DNA of 64,000 bases from Streptomyces griseus (GTDB lineage Bacteria > Actinomycetota > Actinomycetes > Streptomycetales > Streptomycetaceae): contig NZ_MDKB01000003.1 of the NCBI RefSeq assembly GCF_001715295.1, forward strand, positions 160,557 to 224,556, in the 5' to 3' direction. Made by a program: the position numbers and the translations under genes. The notes under the pieces were generated by a model. That model had not been told where the DNA came from, searched no databases, and worked only from the letters and a program-made list of their open reading frames with translations. Position 1 is the first letter of the stretch, and every line of letters begins with the position of its first letter. Below, piece by piece: positions 1 to 8,808 of the stretch.

Positions 1-1
1 C

Positions 2-1333
2 GACCGTGATCGTGGCCCGCGCCGCGACGACGACCGCGGTGGCAGCACCGGTGGCGGTTTCCGGCGTGACGACAGCCGGGGTGGCAGCACCGGTGGTGGT
101 TTCCGCCGCGACGACCGCGACCGTGGCCCGCGCCGGGACGATGAGCGGCCGAGCACCTTCCGTCGTGACGACCGCGCCCCCCGTCGTGACGATCGTGCGC
201 CGCGTCGTGAGGATGACCGGGGTGGGTACCGCGGTGGTCAGCAGCGTGATGACCGGGGTGGGCGTCCGGGCGGTGGCTTCGAGCGCCGTGACGACCGTCC
301 CCGTGGCCCGCGCCGCGACGACGACCGCGCCGGCGGCTTCCGCCGCGACGACCGCGGCCCGCGCCGTGACAACGACCGGGGCAACGACCGCGGGGGTTAC
401 CGTGGCCGGGACGACCGAGGTGGCTACCAGGGGCGTGACGACCGCGACCGTGAGCCGATCAAGCGACTGCCCATTCCCGACGACGTCACCGGCGACGAGA
501 TCGACAAGGACGTCCGCCAGGAGCTCATGAGCCTGCCGAAGACGCTTGCCGAGGACGTCGCACGGAACCTCGTCATGGTGGCCCGCCTGATCGACGAGGA
601 CCCCGAGCAGGCGTACGCGTACTCGCGCATCGCCCTGCGCCTGGCTTCGCGCGTCGCCGCGGTGCGTGAGGCCGCCGGCTTCGCCGCGTACGCCACGCAG
701 AAGTACGCGGAGGCGCTGGCCGAGTTCCGGGCCTCCCGCAGGATGACCGGGTCCGTCGACCTGTGGCCCGTCATGGCGGACTGCGAGCGTGGGCTCGGGC
801 GCCCCGAGCGGGCCATGGCGATGGCCGGTGAGCCCGAGGTGCAGAAGCTGGACAAGGCGGGCCAGGTCGAGATGCGTCTGGTGGCCGCCGGGGCCCGCAG
901 GGACATGGGGCAGATCGACGCCGCCATCGTCACGCTGCAGAGCCCCGAGCTCGCCTCCAGCGCAGTCCACTCCTGGACGCCGCGTCTGCGGTACGCCTAT
1001 GCGGACGCCCTGCTGGAGGCCGGGCGCGAGGACGAGGCCCGCGAGTGGTTCGCGAAGGCCATGGAGGCCGACAAGGACGGAGCGACCGACGCGTCCGACC
1101 GCCTCGCCGCGCTCGACGGTGTCGAGTTCGTCGACGCCCTCGGTGAGGACGACGACGAGCAGGACGCCGTCGTACCCGCCGCCGCGGACGGCCCGGACGC
1201 GCAGGACCGCGCCGGCGAGAAGGCCGACGCGGAGGGCGCCGAGGACGCCGACGAGGCGGATGACGCCGTGGAGGCCGAAGAGGCTGAAGGTGACCATGGC
1301 GTCGAGGGCGTGGACGGACCCGCGAAGGCGTAA
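2..1333 (+). CDS. TPR-like protein with RDDRG-repeat N-terminus, 5' end outside window
   Basis: The frame is open from the left edge to the TAA at 1331, so the start lies upstream. The first ~150 visible residues are a low-complexity array of R-R-D-D-R-G/P and G-G-G-F units that is strongly charged and presumably disordered. A helical region follows (from LPIPDDVTGDEIDKDVRQEL, about 467-526 onward) with TPR-like helix pairs containing YAEALAEFRASRR and GREDEAREWFAKAMEAD. The last ~60 residues are acidic Asp/Glu/Ala-rich. I recall similar proteins in many streptomycetes, annotated only as TPR or hypothetical. The basic repeat suggests nucleic-acid or condensate-type binding, but that is inference. 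A strong hairpin follows the stop. Confidence 0.85.
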   Translation, partial: DRDRGPRRDDDRGGSTGGGFRRDDSRGGSTGGGFRRDDRDRGPRRDDERPSTFRRDDRAPRRDDRAPRREDDRGGYRGGQQRDDRGGRPGGGFERRDDRPRGPRRDDDRAGGFRRDDRGPRRDNDRGNDRGGYRGRDDRGGYQGRDDRDREPIKRLPIPDDVTGDEIDKDVRQELMSLPKTLAEDVARNLVMVARLIDEDPEQAYAYSRIALRLASRVAAVREAAGFAAYATQKYAEALAEFRASRRMTGSVDLWPVMADCERGLGRPERAMAMAGEPEVQKLDKAGQVEMRLVAAGARRDMGQIDAAIVTLQSPELASSAVHSWTPRLRYAYADALLEAGREDEAREWFAKAMEADKDGATDASDRLAALDGVEFVDALGEDDDEQDAVVPAAADGPDAQDRAGEKADAEGAEDADEADDAVEAEEAEGDHGVEGVDGPAKA

Positions 1334-1353
1334 GCGCTGACGCACCACGAGCA

Positions 1354-1392
1354 CAGGAGGGGGCGGCACCCGCCGGGTGCCGCCCCCTCCTG
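1354..1392. terminator. Bidirectional hairpin terminator
   Basis: Perfect 17-bp inverted repeat (arms 1354-1370 and 1376-1392) with a 5-nt loop, between two convergent genes that stop at 1333 and 1405. There is no T-run, as is usual for Streptomyces terminators. Confidence 0.8.
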
Positions 1393-1404
1393 CGTTCCGG
1401 CCCG

Positions 1405-2685
1405 TCAGTCCGTGTCGAGGCTGCGCAGGACGAGGCCCGTGGCCGGCTTGGGGCCGAACGAGGTCGACTTGCGGGGCATGGTGACCCCCTGCCTGGCCAG
1501 GTCCCGGACGATGTCCTCGCTCACCGGATGCATCAGGACCGCGGTGGCGCCGCGCCGCTGGGCCTGCTCGACCGCGGCCTCGGCGCTGTGGATGTAGGCG
1601 ATGTGGTCCGGGTCGTCCGGTATCCGCCAGACATGGTCGAGGAGCACGGAGTGCAGCACCGTGGCGTCGAGCGCGCGCCACGCCGCCGGCCGGTCCGCGG
1701 GCACCGTTCGGGCCAGGAGGTTCGCGTCGGGCCGGTCGACGAGATGGAAGCGGCCGTCGCCCGCGAGCAGGAAGGCGTTACCCTCGGCCGAGGCCTCCGC
1801 GAGGACGTCGAGCGCCCTGGGGAGAGGGCCCTCAACGGCCCGCACCCTGAAGGCGCCTTCGAGAGCCCGGAGCGCCTCCGCGACCGGAAGACGGTGCAGC
1901 AGGCGGTGGATGGCACGGACCTGCAGGGGGTAGCGGGCGGTGTCGACCAGCAGGACCAGACCGAAGTCCCAGGGCCCGGGGCCGGACCGTTCCCGCTGCA
2001 GCCTGAGATAGGTGGCCCAGCGGTGATGACCGTCGGCGATCAGCGCCTGGTGCCGCGAGAGGTCCGCCTGGACCTCCGCCCGTTCCGCGGGGTCCGTGAT
2101 CGCCCAGAGGCGGTGGGCGACCCCGTCCTCGGTGGTCGTCGCGAGCAGCGGCAGGCGCTCCACCACCCGTTCGATGACGGCCGTCGCCCCGGTCGGCCCG
2201 CCGTCGCCGGCGTAGGTCAGGAGCAGCGGTTCGAGGTGGGCCGCCGCCGTACGCATCAGGGCGGCGCGGTCCTCGACGATGTCGGCCATGACGTCCTCGT
2301 GGGGCAGTACCACACCCTCGTCCGGGGGAGAGAGCGCCAGTGCCCCGATCACTCCGCGCTGGAGGACGTCGCCGGCCCGCTGCTCGTAGACGTACAGCAC
2401 CGGCTCCGGGTCGGCGGCGAGGACGCCTTCCGCGAGCCAGCGCCGCAGGGTCCGGGCCGCCTGCCGGTGCCGGGCCGCGGCGCTGTCCGCCTGGGGGAGG
2501 ATCAGCCGCACGATGTTGTGCGGGTCCGCCGACTCGAGGTGGTGCAGACCGTCGGGACGTACGACGACGTCGTACGGGGGAGAGGTCACGGCGGCCAGAC
2601 TGCCGACCCTTTCGGGGACGTACCGCAGTCCGCGGAAGGGGATCAGCCGCAGTCCATGGCCGCCGGCAGGCCCGGGTGAGTTCAT
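1405..2685 (-). CDS. DUF1015 family protein
   Basis: A 426-residue protein that opens with the family's characteristic LRLIPFRGLRYVPERVG stretch, followed by SPPYDVV and the segment HNIVRLILP. Later it has a conserved ADGHHRWATYLRL motif. These are hallmarks of the DUF1015 family, whose biochemical role is unknown. I chose the ATG at 2685 because the family motif begins about 12 residues later; an upstream in-frame ATG at 2736 would add an Arg/Pro-rich stretch with no family similarity. The gene diverges from the HAD phosphatase gene across ~70 bp and converges on the terminator at 1354-1392. Confidence 0.88.
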   Translation of the reverse strand: MNSPGPAGGHGLRLIPFRGLRYVPERVGSLAAVTSPPYDVVVRPDGLHHLESADPHNIVRLILPQADSAAARHRQAARTLRRWLAEGVLAADPEPVLYVYEQRAGDVLQRGVIGALALSPPDEGVVLPHEDVMADIVEDRAALMRTAAAHLEPLLLTYAGDGGPTGATAVIERVVERLPLLATTTEDGVAHRLWAITDPAERAEVQADLSRHQALIADGHHRWATYLRLQRERSGPGPWDFGLVLLVDTARYPLQVRAIHRLLHRLPVAEALRALEGAFRVRAVEGPLPRALDVLAEASAEGNAFLLAGDGRFHLVDRPDANLLARTVPADRPAAWRALDATVLHSVLLDHVWRIPDDPDHIAYIHSAEAAVEQAQRRGATAVLMHPVSEDIVRDLARQGVTMPRKSTSFGPKPATGLVLRSLDTD

Positions 2686-2755
2686 CCGTGCATCGTATGT
2701 GCGCCGGGCGATGGGCGATGATCGGGGGAGAGGCATGGAAAGAGGAGCGCGGCAT

Positions 2756-3784
2756 ATGAGTCAGCAGTACAGGTCCCGGCCGCTCGGAAGCGGTGTGGCG
2801 CTGAGCGCGGCGTACGACACGGCGCTGCTCGATCTGGACGGGGTGGTGTACGCGGGCGGGCATGCGATCGCCCACGCCGTCGAGTCGCTGGGCACCGCGA
2901 GCGCGGGCGGCATGCGGCTGGCGTACGTGACCAACAACGCCCTGCGCACCCCCGACGCGGTGGCCGGGCACCTCACGGAACTCGGCATCCCGGCCGAGCC
3001 GGCCGACGTGATCACATCGGCGCAGGCGGTCGCCCGGTTGATGGCCGATCAGCTGCCGCCGGGGGCGCGGGTCCTCGTGGTCGGCGGGGAGGGGCTGCGC
3101 GTCGCGCTGCGTGAGCGGGGGTTGGTGCCCGTCGAGTCGGCGCAGGACGACCCGGTCGCCGTCGCCCAGGGGTACGGGGGGCCCGACCTGCCGTGGGGGC
3201 GGTTCGCCGAGGCGGCGTACGCGATCACGGGCGGGGCGGTGTGGTTCGCGTCCAACACGGACCTGACGATCCCGGGGGCCCGGGGCATCGCGCCGGGCAA
3301 CGGCGCAGCGGTGGAGGTCGTACGGATCGCCACGGGCGCGGAGCCGCAGGTGGCCGGTAAGCCGTTGCCGCCGATGCACCGCGAAACGGTTCTGCGGACA
3401 GGGGCCGAGCGGCCGCTCGTGGTCGGGGACCGTCTGGACACCGACATCGAAGGGGCGTTCAACGGGGACGTTGACTCGCTCCTGGTGCTGACCGGGGTGA
3501 CCGACGCGGCGCGACTGCTCGCGGCCGAGCCGAAACACCGGCCGACCTACGTCGACCGGGATCTGCGCGGTCTGCTCACCGGACAGCCGGAGGTGTCGGA
3601 GCGGGACGGCGCCTTCCACTGCGGGGGCTGGACGGCCGCGGTACGGGGCGACGCGCTCTCGCTGGAGGGCGACGGCGACGCACTGGACGGTCTGCGGGCC
3701 CTGTGCGGGGCTGCCTGGACGTCTGCGGGTGCGGCTTCGTGCGTCCTCGACACGGGGAAGGCGGTGGCCAGGCTCGGTCTGTGA
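2756..3784 (+). CDS. HAD-IIA (NagD-like) sugar/nucleotide phosphatase
   Basis: A 342-residue HAD-superfamily hydrolase of the IIA subclass. Motif I is LLDLDGVVYAG near residue 22, with Asp nucleophile and acid/base. Motif II is YVTNNA, motif III the lysine in VAGKPLPP, and motif IV VVGDRLDTDIEGA. The cap between motifs II and III is the C2 type of NagD/4-nitrophenylphosphatase relatives. Likely a cytoplasmic phosphatase acting on small phosphorylated metabolites; the substrate cannot be read from sequence. The ATG at 2756 is preceded by an AGAGGAGC ribosome site. The C-terminal ~70 residues look lineage-specific. Confidence 0.88.
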   Translation: MSQQYRSRPLGSGVALSAAYDTALLDLDGVVYAGGHAIAHAVESLGTASAGGMRLAYVTNNALRTPDAVAGHLTELGIPAEPADVITSAQAVARLMADQLPPGARVLVVGGEGLRVALRERGLVPVESAQDDPVAVAQGYGGPDLPWGRFAEAAYAITGGAVWFASNTDLTIPGARGIAPGNGAAVEVVRIATGAEPQVAGKPLPPMHRETVLRTGAERPLVVGDRLDTDIEGAFNGDVDSLLVLTGVTDAARLLAAEPKHRPTYVDRDLRGLLTGQPEVSERDGAFHCGGWTAAVRGDALSLEGDGDALDGLRALCGAAWTSAGAASCVLDTGKAVARLGL

Positions 3785-3790
3785 CCGAGC

Positions 3791-4160
3791 GCGGCCCGAG
3801 CACCGGCCCGAGCCCGGCTCGAGCACCCGGTAGGCCCGTCCCCGGGTAGCCGGGCCACGAGGGGGCCACCTGTCCGGTAGCCGGACCACGGGATGGCCGC
3901 CGGTGGGGATGCGGACGTGCGACCAGGAGGAAGGCCGTCCACGGGTGGCCTCCCCACGGGATGGCCGCGCTCGGCCTGTGGCCGGTGGCGTCCCGAGCAC
4001 CGGCCCGGGCCCGGCTCGAGCACCGGGGGCCCGTCCCTGCCAGCCGGGCCACGAGGGAGGTCACCTGTCCGGTAGCCGGACCACGGGGTGGCCGGCTGGG
4101 GGCGTGCGGCCACGGGGGACGGCCGTGCACCGGGACCTGACCACGGGATGGCCGTCCCTG
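3791..4160. repeat. GC-rich degenerate intergenic repeats
   Basis: The ~500 bp between the HAD gene and the iron-transport operon hold no convincing gene. A ~120-bp block starting at 3795 recurs at 3992 (offset 197) with scattered substitutions. Inside and beyond it the motif CCACGGGATGGCCG, exact or with one or two changes, occurs at 3886, 3954, 4081 and 4141, spaced by about 60-70 bp or multiples. There are no uniform repeats with unique spacers, so it is not a CRISPR. It looks like repeated partial duplication. Confidence 0.6.
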
Positions 4161-4259
4161 GGGAAGACCGCCCACCTGGCGGTGCGTACGGACCGTACCG
4201 GACTACCCACCGGGCGGAGCGCACGGGCGCACGTTCCGTACCGGGCAGGCCATGCGATG

Positions 4260-4282
4260 GGAGGATAGGCTAACCTAACCCG
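4260..4282 (+). promoter_or_regulatory. Iron box (DmdR/IdeR-type) over a probably leaderless promoter
   Basis: Positions 4260-4278 match the actinobacterial iron-box consensus TTAGGTTAGGCTAACCTAA at 16 of 19 positions, with the right half (4266-4278) perfect. Inside it TAACCT (4271-4276) fits a -10 hexamer. The GTG start of the first transport gene is at 4283, with no room for a ribosome site, so transcription probably starts at the start codon. Binding of an iron-loaded DmdR-type repressor here would block the promoter. Confidence 0.82.
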
Positions 4283-5344
4283 GTGTTGGTCGAGAGTCCC
4301 CCCGAACCGAACGCCGGCCCCGGAGCCGCGCCGGAGACACCCGTGCGCGCCGGACGGCACACGCTGCGCGCCGCAGGGCTGCTGGCGGCCGTGGGCGTGC
4401 TGGTGCTGGTATGCCTCGCGAGTGTGGCCGTAGGGGCGAAGGCCCTGCCGCTCTCCGAGGTCTGGCACGGTCTGTTCCACGCCTCGGGGACCAGCGGTGA
4501 CGTCCTCGTCCGGGACGTCCGGGTGCCGCGTACGGTGCTCGGGCTGCTCGTCGGGGCCGCGCTCGGCCTCGCCGGTGCGGTGATGCAGGCGCTGACCCGT
4601 AACCCGCTCGCCGAACCCGGGCTGCTGGGGGTCAACGCGGGCGCGTCGGCGGCCGTCGTCTCGGCCATCAGCTTCTTCGGTGTCACCTCGCTGACCGGGT
4701 ACGTCTGGTTCGCGTTCGGCGGTGCGGCGGTCGTCTCCGTCGCGGTGTACGTCCTCGGCGGCAGCCGGTCCGCGAATCCGGTCCGGCTGGCCCTCGCGGG
4801 CACGGCGGTCACCGCCGCCCTGTTCGGCTACGTCAACGCCGTACAGCTCCTCGACGCTGCGGCGCTGGACCGGCTGCGGTTCTGGACCGTCGGGTCGCTG
4901 GCCTCCGCCGACATGGGGACGGTCGGCAAGGTGTGGCCGTTCATCGCGCTCGGCGTGCTGGTGACCCTCCTCATCGCCCGCCCGCTGAACGCGCTGGAGA
5001 TGGGCGACGACACGGCACGGGCGCTGGGCGCGCACCTGACCCGCACCCGGATCCTCGCCATGGTGGCCGTCACCCTGCTCTGCGGGGCCGCGACCGCCGC
5101 CTGCGGGCCGATCGTCTTCATCGGGCTGATGATCCCGCACCTGGTGCGCAGCATCACCGGCCCCGACCTGCGGTGGATCCTGCCCTACGCCGCCGTGCTC
5201 GCGCCGGTGCTCCTGCTGGGCGCCGACGTGGCCGGCCGGGTGATCGCCCGCCCCTCCGAACTGCAGGTCGGCATCGTCACCGCGCTGATCGGCGGACCCG
5301 TCTTCATCCACCTCGTACGACGCAAGAGGATGGTCCAGCTGTGA
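4283..5344 (+). CDS. FecCD-family siderophore ABC permease (first)
   Basis: A 353-residue polytopic membrane protein of the BtuC/FecCD/FhuB family. It has about nine or ten hydrophobic helices, the family segment RVPRTVLGLLVGAALGLAGA, GAVMQALTRNPLAEPGLLG, and the ATPase-contact region near ALEMGDDTARALG. Together with the next permease and the ATPase it should import ferric siderophores through the cytoplasmic membrane. The GTG start directly abuts the iron box, so expression should be induced by iron starvation and translation initiated without a leader. No substrate-binding lipoprotein gene accompanies the operon, so a separately encoded one must serve it. The stop overlaps the next start (GTGA). 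Confidence 0.92.
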   Translation: MLVESPPEPNAGPGAAPETPVRAGRHTLRAAGLLAAVGVLVLVCLASVAVGAKALPLSEVWHGLFHASGTSGDVLVRDVRVPRTVLGLLVGAALGLAGAVMQALTRNPLAEPGLLGVNAGASAAVVSAISFFGVTSLTGYVWFAFGGAAVVSVAVYVLGGSRSANPVRLALAGTAVTAALFGYVNAVQLLDAAALDRLRFWTVGSLASADMGTVGKVWPFIALGVLVTLLIARPLNALEMGDDTARALGAHLTRTRILAMVAVTLLCGAATAACGPIVFIGLMIPHLVRSITGPDLRWILPYAAVLAPVLLLGADVAGRVIARPSELQVGIVTALIGGPVFIHLVRRKRMVQL

Positions 5345-6399
5345 AGGCCGCACAGGACGCCACCAGGACGGTCCGTGCCGTACGGACCACCGGCGGGTAC
5401 TCCTTCCGCGTCGACGTACGGGCGTTCCTCGCCGTCGTGCTGCTCCTCGCCGCCGCGCTCGCCGCCGCGGTGGTGCTCCTCGGCAGCGGCGACTACGCCA
5501 TGTCGCCGGGCGAGGTGCTCACCACGCTCAGCGGCGGCGGAACGTTCCAGCAGGAGTTCGTCGTCACCGAACTGCGGCTTCCACGGGTCCTGGTCGGCCT
5601 TCTCGTCGGTGCCGCCCTCGGCGTGGGGGGTGCCGTCTTCCAGAGCCTCTCCCGCAACCCCCTGGGCAGCCCCGACGTGCTCGGCTTCGGCCAGGGCTCC
5701 GCGGTCGGCGCCCTCGTCGTGATCGTGCTCCTGGGCGGCGGGGCCGCCGAGGTCGCCGCGGGAGCCGTGGCCGGCGGCATCCTCACCGGAGTCGCCGTCC
5801 ACCTGCTCGCCTGGAAGCGGGGCGTGCACGGCTACCGGCTCGTCCTCGTCGGGATCGGCGCCGCCGCGATGCTCACCGCCGCCACTCATTACCTGATCAC
5901 CAAGGCCGACCTGGTCGACGCCACCCGCGCCGTCGTCTGGATGACCGGTTCCCTCGACGGCCGGGACTGGGCGCAGGTGTGGCCCCTGCTCACGGTCTGC
6001 GCCGTGCTCGTGCCCGTGGTGCTGGGGCACGGCCGGGCGCTGCGCATGATCGAGATGGGCGACGACGCCGCCCACGCGCTGGGCGTACGGGTCGAGCGCA
6101 CCCGGCTCCTCCTGCTCGGATGCGCCGTGCTGCTCGTCGCGGTCGCCACCGCCGCCGCGGGTCCCATCGTCTTCGTGTCGCTCAGCGCCCCGCAGGTGGC
6201 CCGGCGGCTCACCCGTGCGCCGGGGCCCAGCCTGGCCGCGTCGGCCGCCACCGGCGCGGCCCTGCTCCTCGTCGCCGACTGGACGGCCCTGAACGCCTTC
6301 GGCGACCGGCAGCTCCCGGTTGGCGTGGTCACCGGCGTGATCGGTGGCTGCTACCTGCTGTGGCTGCTGGTGTCCGAGCGCAGGGCGGGCCGCATATGA
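5341..6399 (+). CDS. FecCD-family siderophore ABC permease (second)
   Basis: The second permease half, 352 residues, with the same family signatures: ELRLPRVLVGLLVGAALG, GGAVFQSLSRNPLGSPDVLG and a MIEMGDDAAHALGVR coupling segment. Heterodimeric permeases of this kind carry ferric hydroxamate or catecholate complexes. The GTG at 5341 shares four bases with the previous stop, so translation is coupled, and the TGA at 6397-6399 overlaps the ATG of the ATPase gene. The three genes therefore form one transcription unit under the iron box. Confidence 0.92.
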   Translation: MKAAQDATRTVRAVRTTGGYSFRVDVRAFLAVVLLLAAALAAAVVLLGSGDYAMSPGEVLTTLSGGGTFQQEFVVTELRLPRVLVGLLVGAALGVGGAVFQSLSRNPLGSPDVLGFGQGSAVGALVVIVLLGGGAAEVAAGAVAGGILTGVAVHLLAWKRGVHGYRLVLVGIGAAAMLTAATHYLITKADLVDATRAVVWMTGSLDGRDWAQVWPLLTVCAVLVPVVLGHGRALRMIEMGDDAAHALGVRVERTRLLLLGCAVLLVAVATAAAGPIVFVSLSAPQVARRLTRAPGPSLAASAATGAALLLVADWTALNAFGDRQLPVGVVTGVIGGCYLLWLLVSERRAGRI

Positions 6400-7271
6400 G
6401 AACCGGTACCCCGACGACCCCATCGGACCCCGCCACCGCGCGGACGAACCCCTTCGAGACCGGGAGCACGACCATGCAGCGCCTCACCGCGGACTCGGTG
6501 ACCCTGGGCTACGACCGGCGGATCATCGCCGAGAACCTCTCGGTCGAGATCCCCGATCACTCCTTCACGGTGATCGTCGGCCCCAACGCCTGCGGCAAGT
6601 CGACCCTGCTGCGCGCGCTCTCCCGGATGCTCAGGCCGAGCAGCGGAGAGGTGCTGCTGGACGGGCGGTCCATCCACCAGCTGCCCGCCAAGAAGGTCGC
6701 CAGGACCCTGGGTCTGCTGCCCCAGTCGTCCGTGGCCCCCGACGGCATCACGGTCGCCGACCTCGTCTCGCGCGGCAGGTACCCGCACCAGGGACTGCTG
6801 CGCCAGTGGTCGCCCGAGGACGAGCGGATCGTCGTCGGGTCCATGGCCGCGACGGGCGTCGAAGAGCTCGCCGACCGTTATGTCGACGAGCTCTCCGGCG
6901 GGCAGCGCCAGCGAGTCTGGATCGCCATGGCCCTCGCCCAGCAGACCCCGCTGCTGCTCCTCGACGAGCCGACGACGTACCTCGACATCCAGCACCAGAT
7001 CGACGTACTCGACCTCTGCGCGGAGCTGCACGAGACCCAGGGGCGCACGCTCGTCGCCGTACTGCACGACCTGAACCACGCCGCCCGTTACGCCACCCAC
7101 CTCATCGCCATGCGCCAGGGCGAGATCATCGCCGAGGGGGCACCCGGCGACATCGTGACCGCCGAACTCGTGGAGCGGGTCTTCGGCATGCCCTGTCAGG
7201 TCATCGCCGACCCGGAGACGGGCACCCCGCTCGTCGTCCCCGCCGCCCGCAGGAGGCGGGCCCGCGCGTGA
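6396..7271 (+). CDS. Siderophore ABC transporter ATPase
   Basis: A FecE/FepC-type ATPase. Walker A is GPNACGKSTLLRAL, the Q-loop is GLLPQSS, the ABC signature LSGGQRQRVWIAMALAQ, Walker B LLLLDEPTTYLD, and the H-loop AVLHDLNHA. It powers the two permeases upstream. The ATG at 6396 overlaps the previous stop as ATGA, which favours coupled initiation and a 291-residue product. An internal ATG at 6474 with GGGAG ahead of it would remove a 26-residue Thr/Pro-rich extension and start right at the conserved RLTADSVTLGYD, so it is a real alternative. Confidence 0.9.
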   Translation: MRTGTPTTPSDPATARTNPFETGSTTMQRLTADSVTLGYDRRIIAENLSVEIPDHSFTVIVGPNACGKSTLLRALSRMLRPSSGEVLLDGRSIHQLPAKKVARTLGLLPQSSVAPDGITVADLVSRGRYPHQGLLRQWSPEDERIVVGSMAATGVEELADRYVDELSGGQRQRVWIAMALAQQTPLLLLDEPTTYLDIQHQIDVLDLCAELHETQGRTLVAVLHDLNHAARYATHLIAMRQGEIIAEGAPGDIVTAELVERVFGMPCQVIADPETGTPLVVPAARRRRARA

Positions 7272-7283
7272 GCCGGCGGACCG

Positions 7284-7631
7284 TCACAGCAGGGCCCTGA
7301 GTTTCAGCAGATCGCGGAAGCCCGCCTCCAGCCTGACCCGCCCCGATCCCCAGGCCTTCGCGAAGTGGAGGTCGCCGTTGACCATGGCCACCAGGTCGTC
7401 CCCGGTCATCGCGAGCCGGATCTGCGCCTTCTCGCGGGGAGGGCCGTCGTAGGTGTCGAGCACCTGAATCCGGCCGTTCGCCAGCCGTCCGGCGAACGTG
7501 CCGTCGAGGTCCGTGATGTGGCAGCTCAACGAGCGGTCGAGCGCAGCGGCGCTGCGTACGTCGCCGTCGGCGCCCGCCAGGTTGCCGGAAAGTGTGTCGA
7601 GTGCGCTGCGGCACTCCGCCATGGTCGCCAT
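7284..7631 (-). CDS. SCP2 sterol-binding-domain-like small protein
   Basis: A 115-residue protein resembling a stand-alone SCP2 (sterol carrier) fold: DLDGTFAGRLANGRI, then the beta-strand IRLAMTGDDLVAMVNGDL, followed by FAKAWGSGRVRLEAG and a C-terminal Leu-rich helix. Such proteins are presumed to bind a hydrophobic ligand, but no function is established in Streptomyces. It converges on the ATPase gene (gap 12 bp) and diverges from the next small gene across 42 bp. The start could also be the GTG two codons upstream of the chosen ATG; neither has a strong ribosome site. Confidence 0.75.
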   Translation of the reverse strand: MATMAECRSALDTLSGNLAGADGDVRSAAALDRSLSCHITDLDGTFAGRLANGRIQVLDTYDGPPREKAQIRLAMTGDDLVAMVNGDLHFAKAWGSGRVRLEAGFRDLLKLRALL

Positions 7632-7673
7632 CGTCACCGACGGTACACCGGCCCTTCGGGGTAGCGTTCCCGC

Positions 7674-7985
7674 ATGAGCCACTGGATGCCGGAACCGGGC
7701 ACGGAGCGGGAGGACGGCGCGGAGGGCGCGGCCGCGCCGCCCGCCCTCCCGGACGCCCCTTCCTTCGAACCCGCCCCGCCCGCCCCCCTCGGCGTCCCGC
7801 GCACCCCCACCGGACACGCCGGGGTGGACGCGCGGCTGGAGCGGCTGGCCGATGCCGACCACCTCCCGGCGGACGGTCACACCGCGGTGTACGAGGATGT
7901 ACACCGTGGGCTGCGTGACGAGCTGACCGCGCTGGACACCCGGCCCGCCCCCGCACCGACGCCCGCGCACGACCACAGGAGCTGA
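7674..7985 (+). CDS. Conserved small hypothetical protein upstream of tlyA
   Basis: A 103-residue protein rich in Pro, Ala and acidic residues at both ends, with a short amphipathic core (GVDARLERLADADHLPADGH, then YEDVHRGLRDELTALD). No known domain is recognised. The helical core with its DEL repeats suggests a protein-protein interaction module. It ends 7 bp before the tlyA start and is probably cotranscribed with tlyA, nadK and recN, which is the main support for it being real. The ATG at 7674 lacks a clear Shine-Dalgarno. Confidence 0.7.
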   Translation: MSHWMPEPGTEREDGAEGAAAPPALPDAPSFEPAPPAPLGVPRTPTGHAGVDARLERLADADHLPADGHTAVYEDVHRGLRDELTALDTRPAPAPTPAHDHRS

Positions 7986-7992
7986 ACCGAAC

Positions 7993-8804
<812 letters not shown>

Positions 8805-8808
<4 letters not shown>

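Noticed and set aside
3791..4160. CRISPR-like array
   Set aside because: Repeats are degenerate, differ in spacing, and no unique equal-length spacers or cas genes are present.
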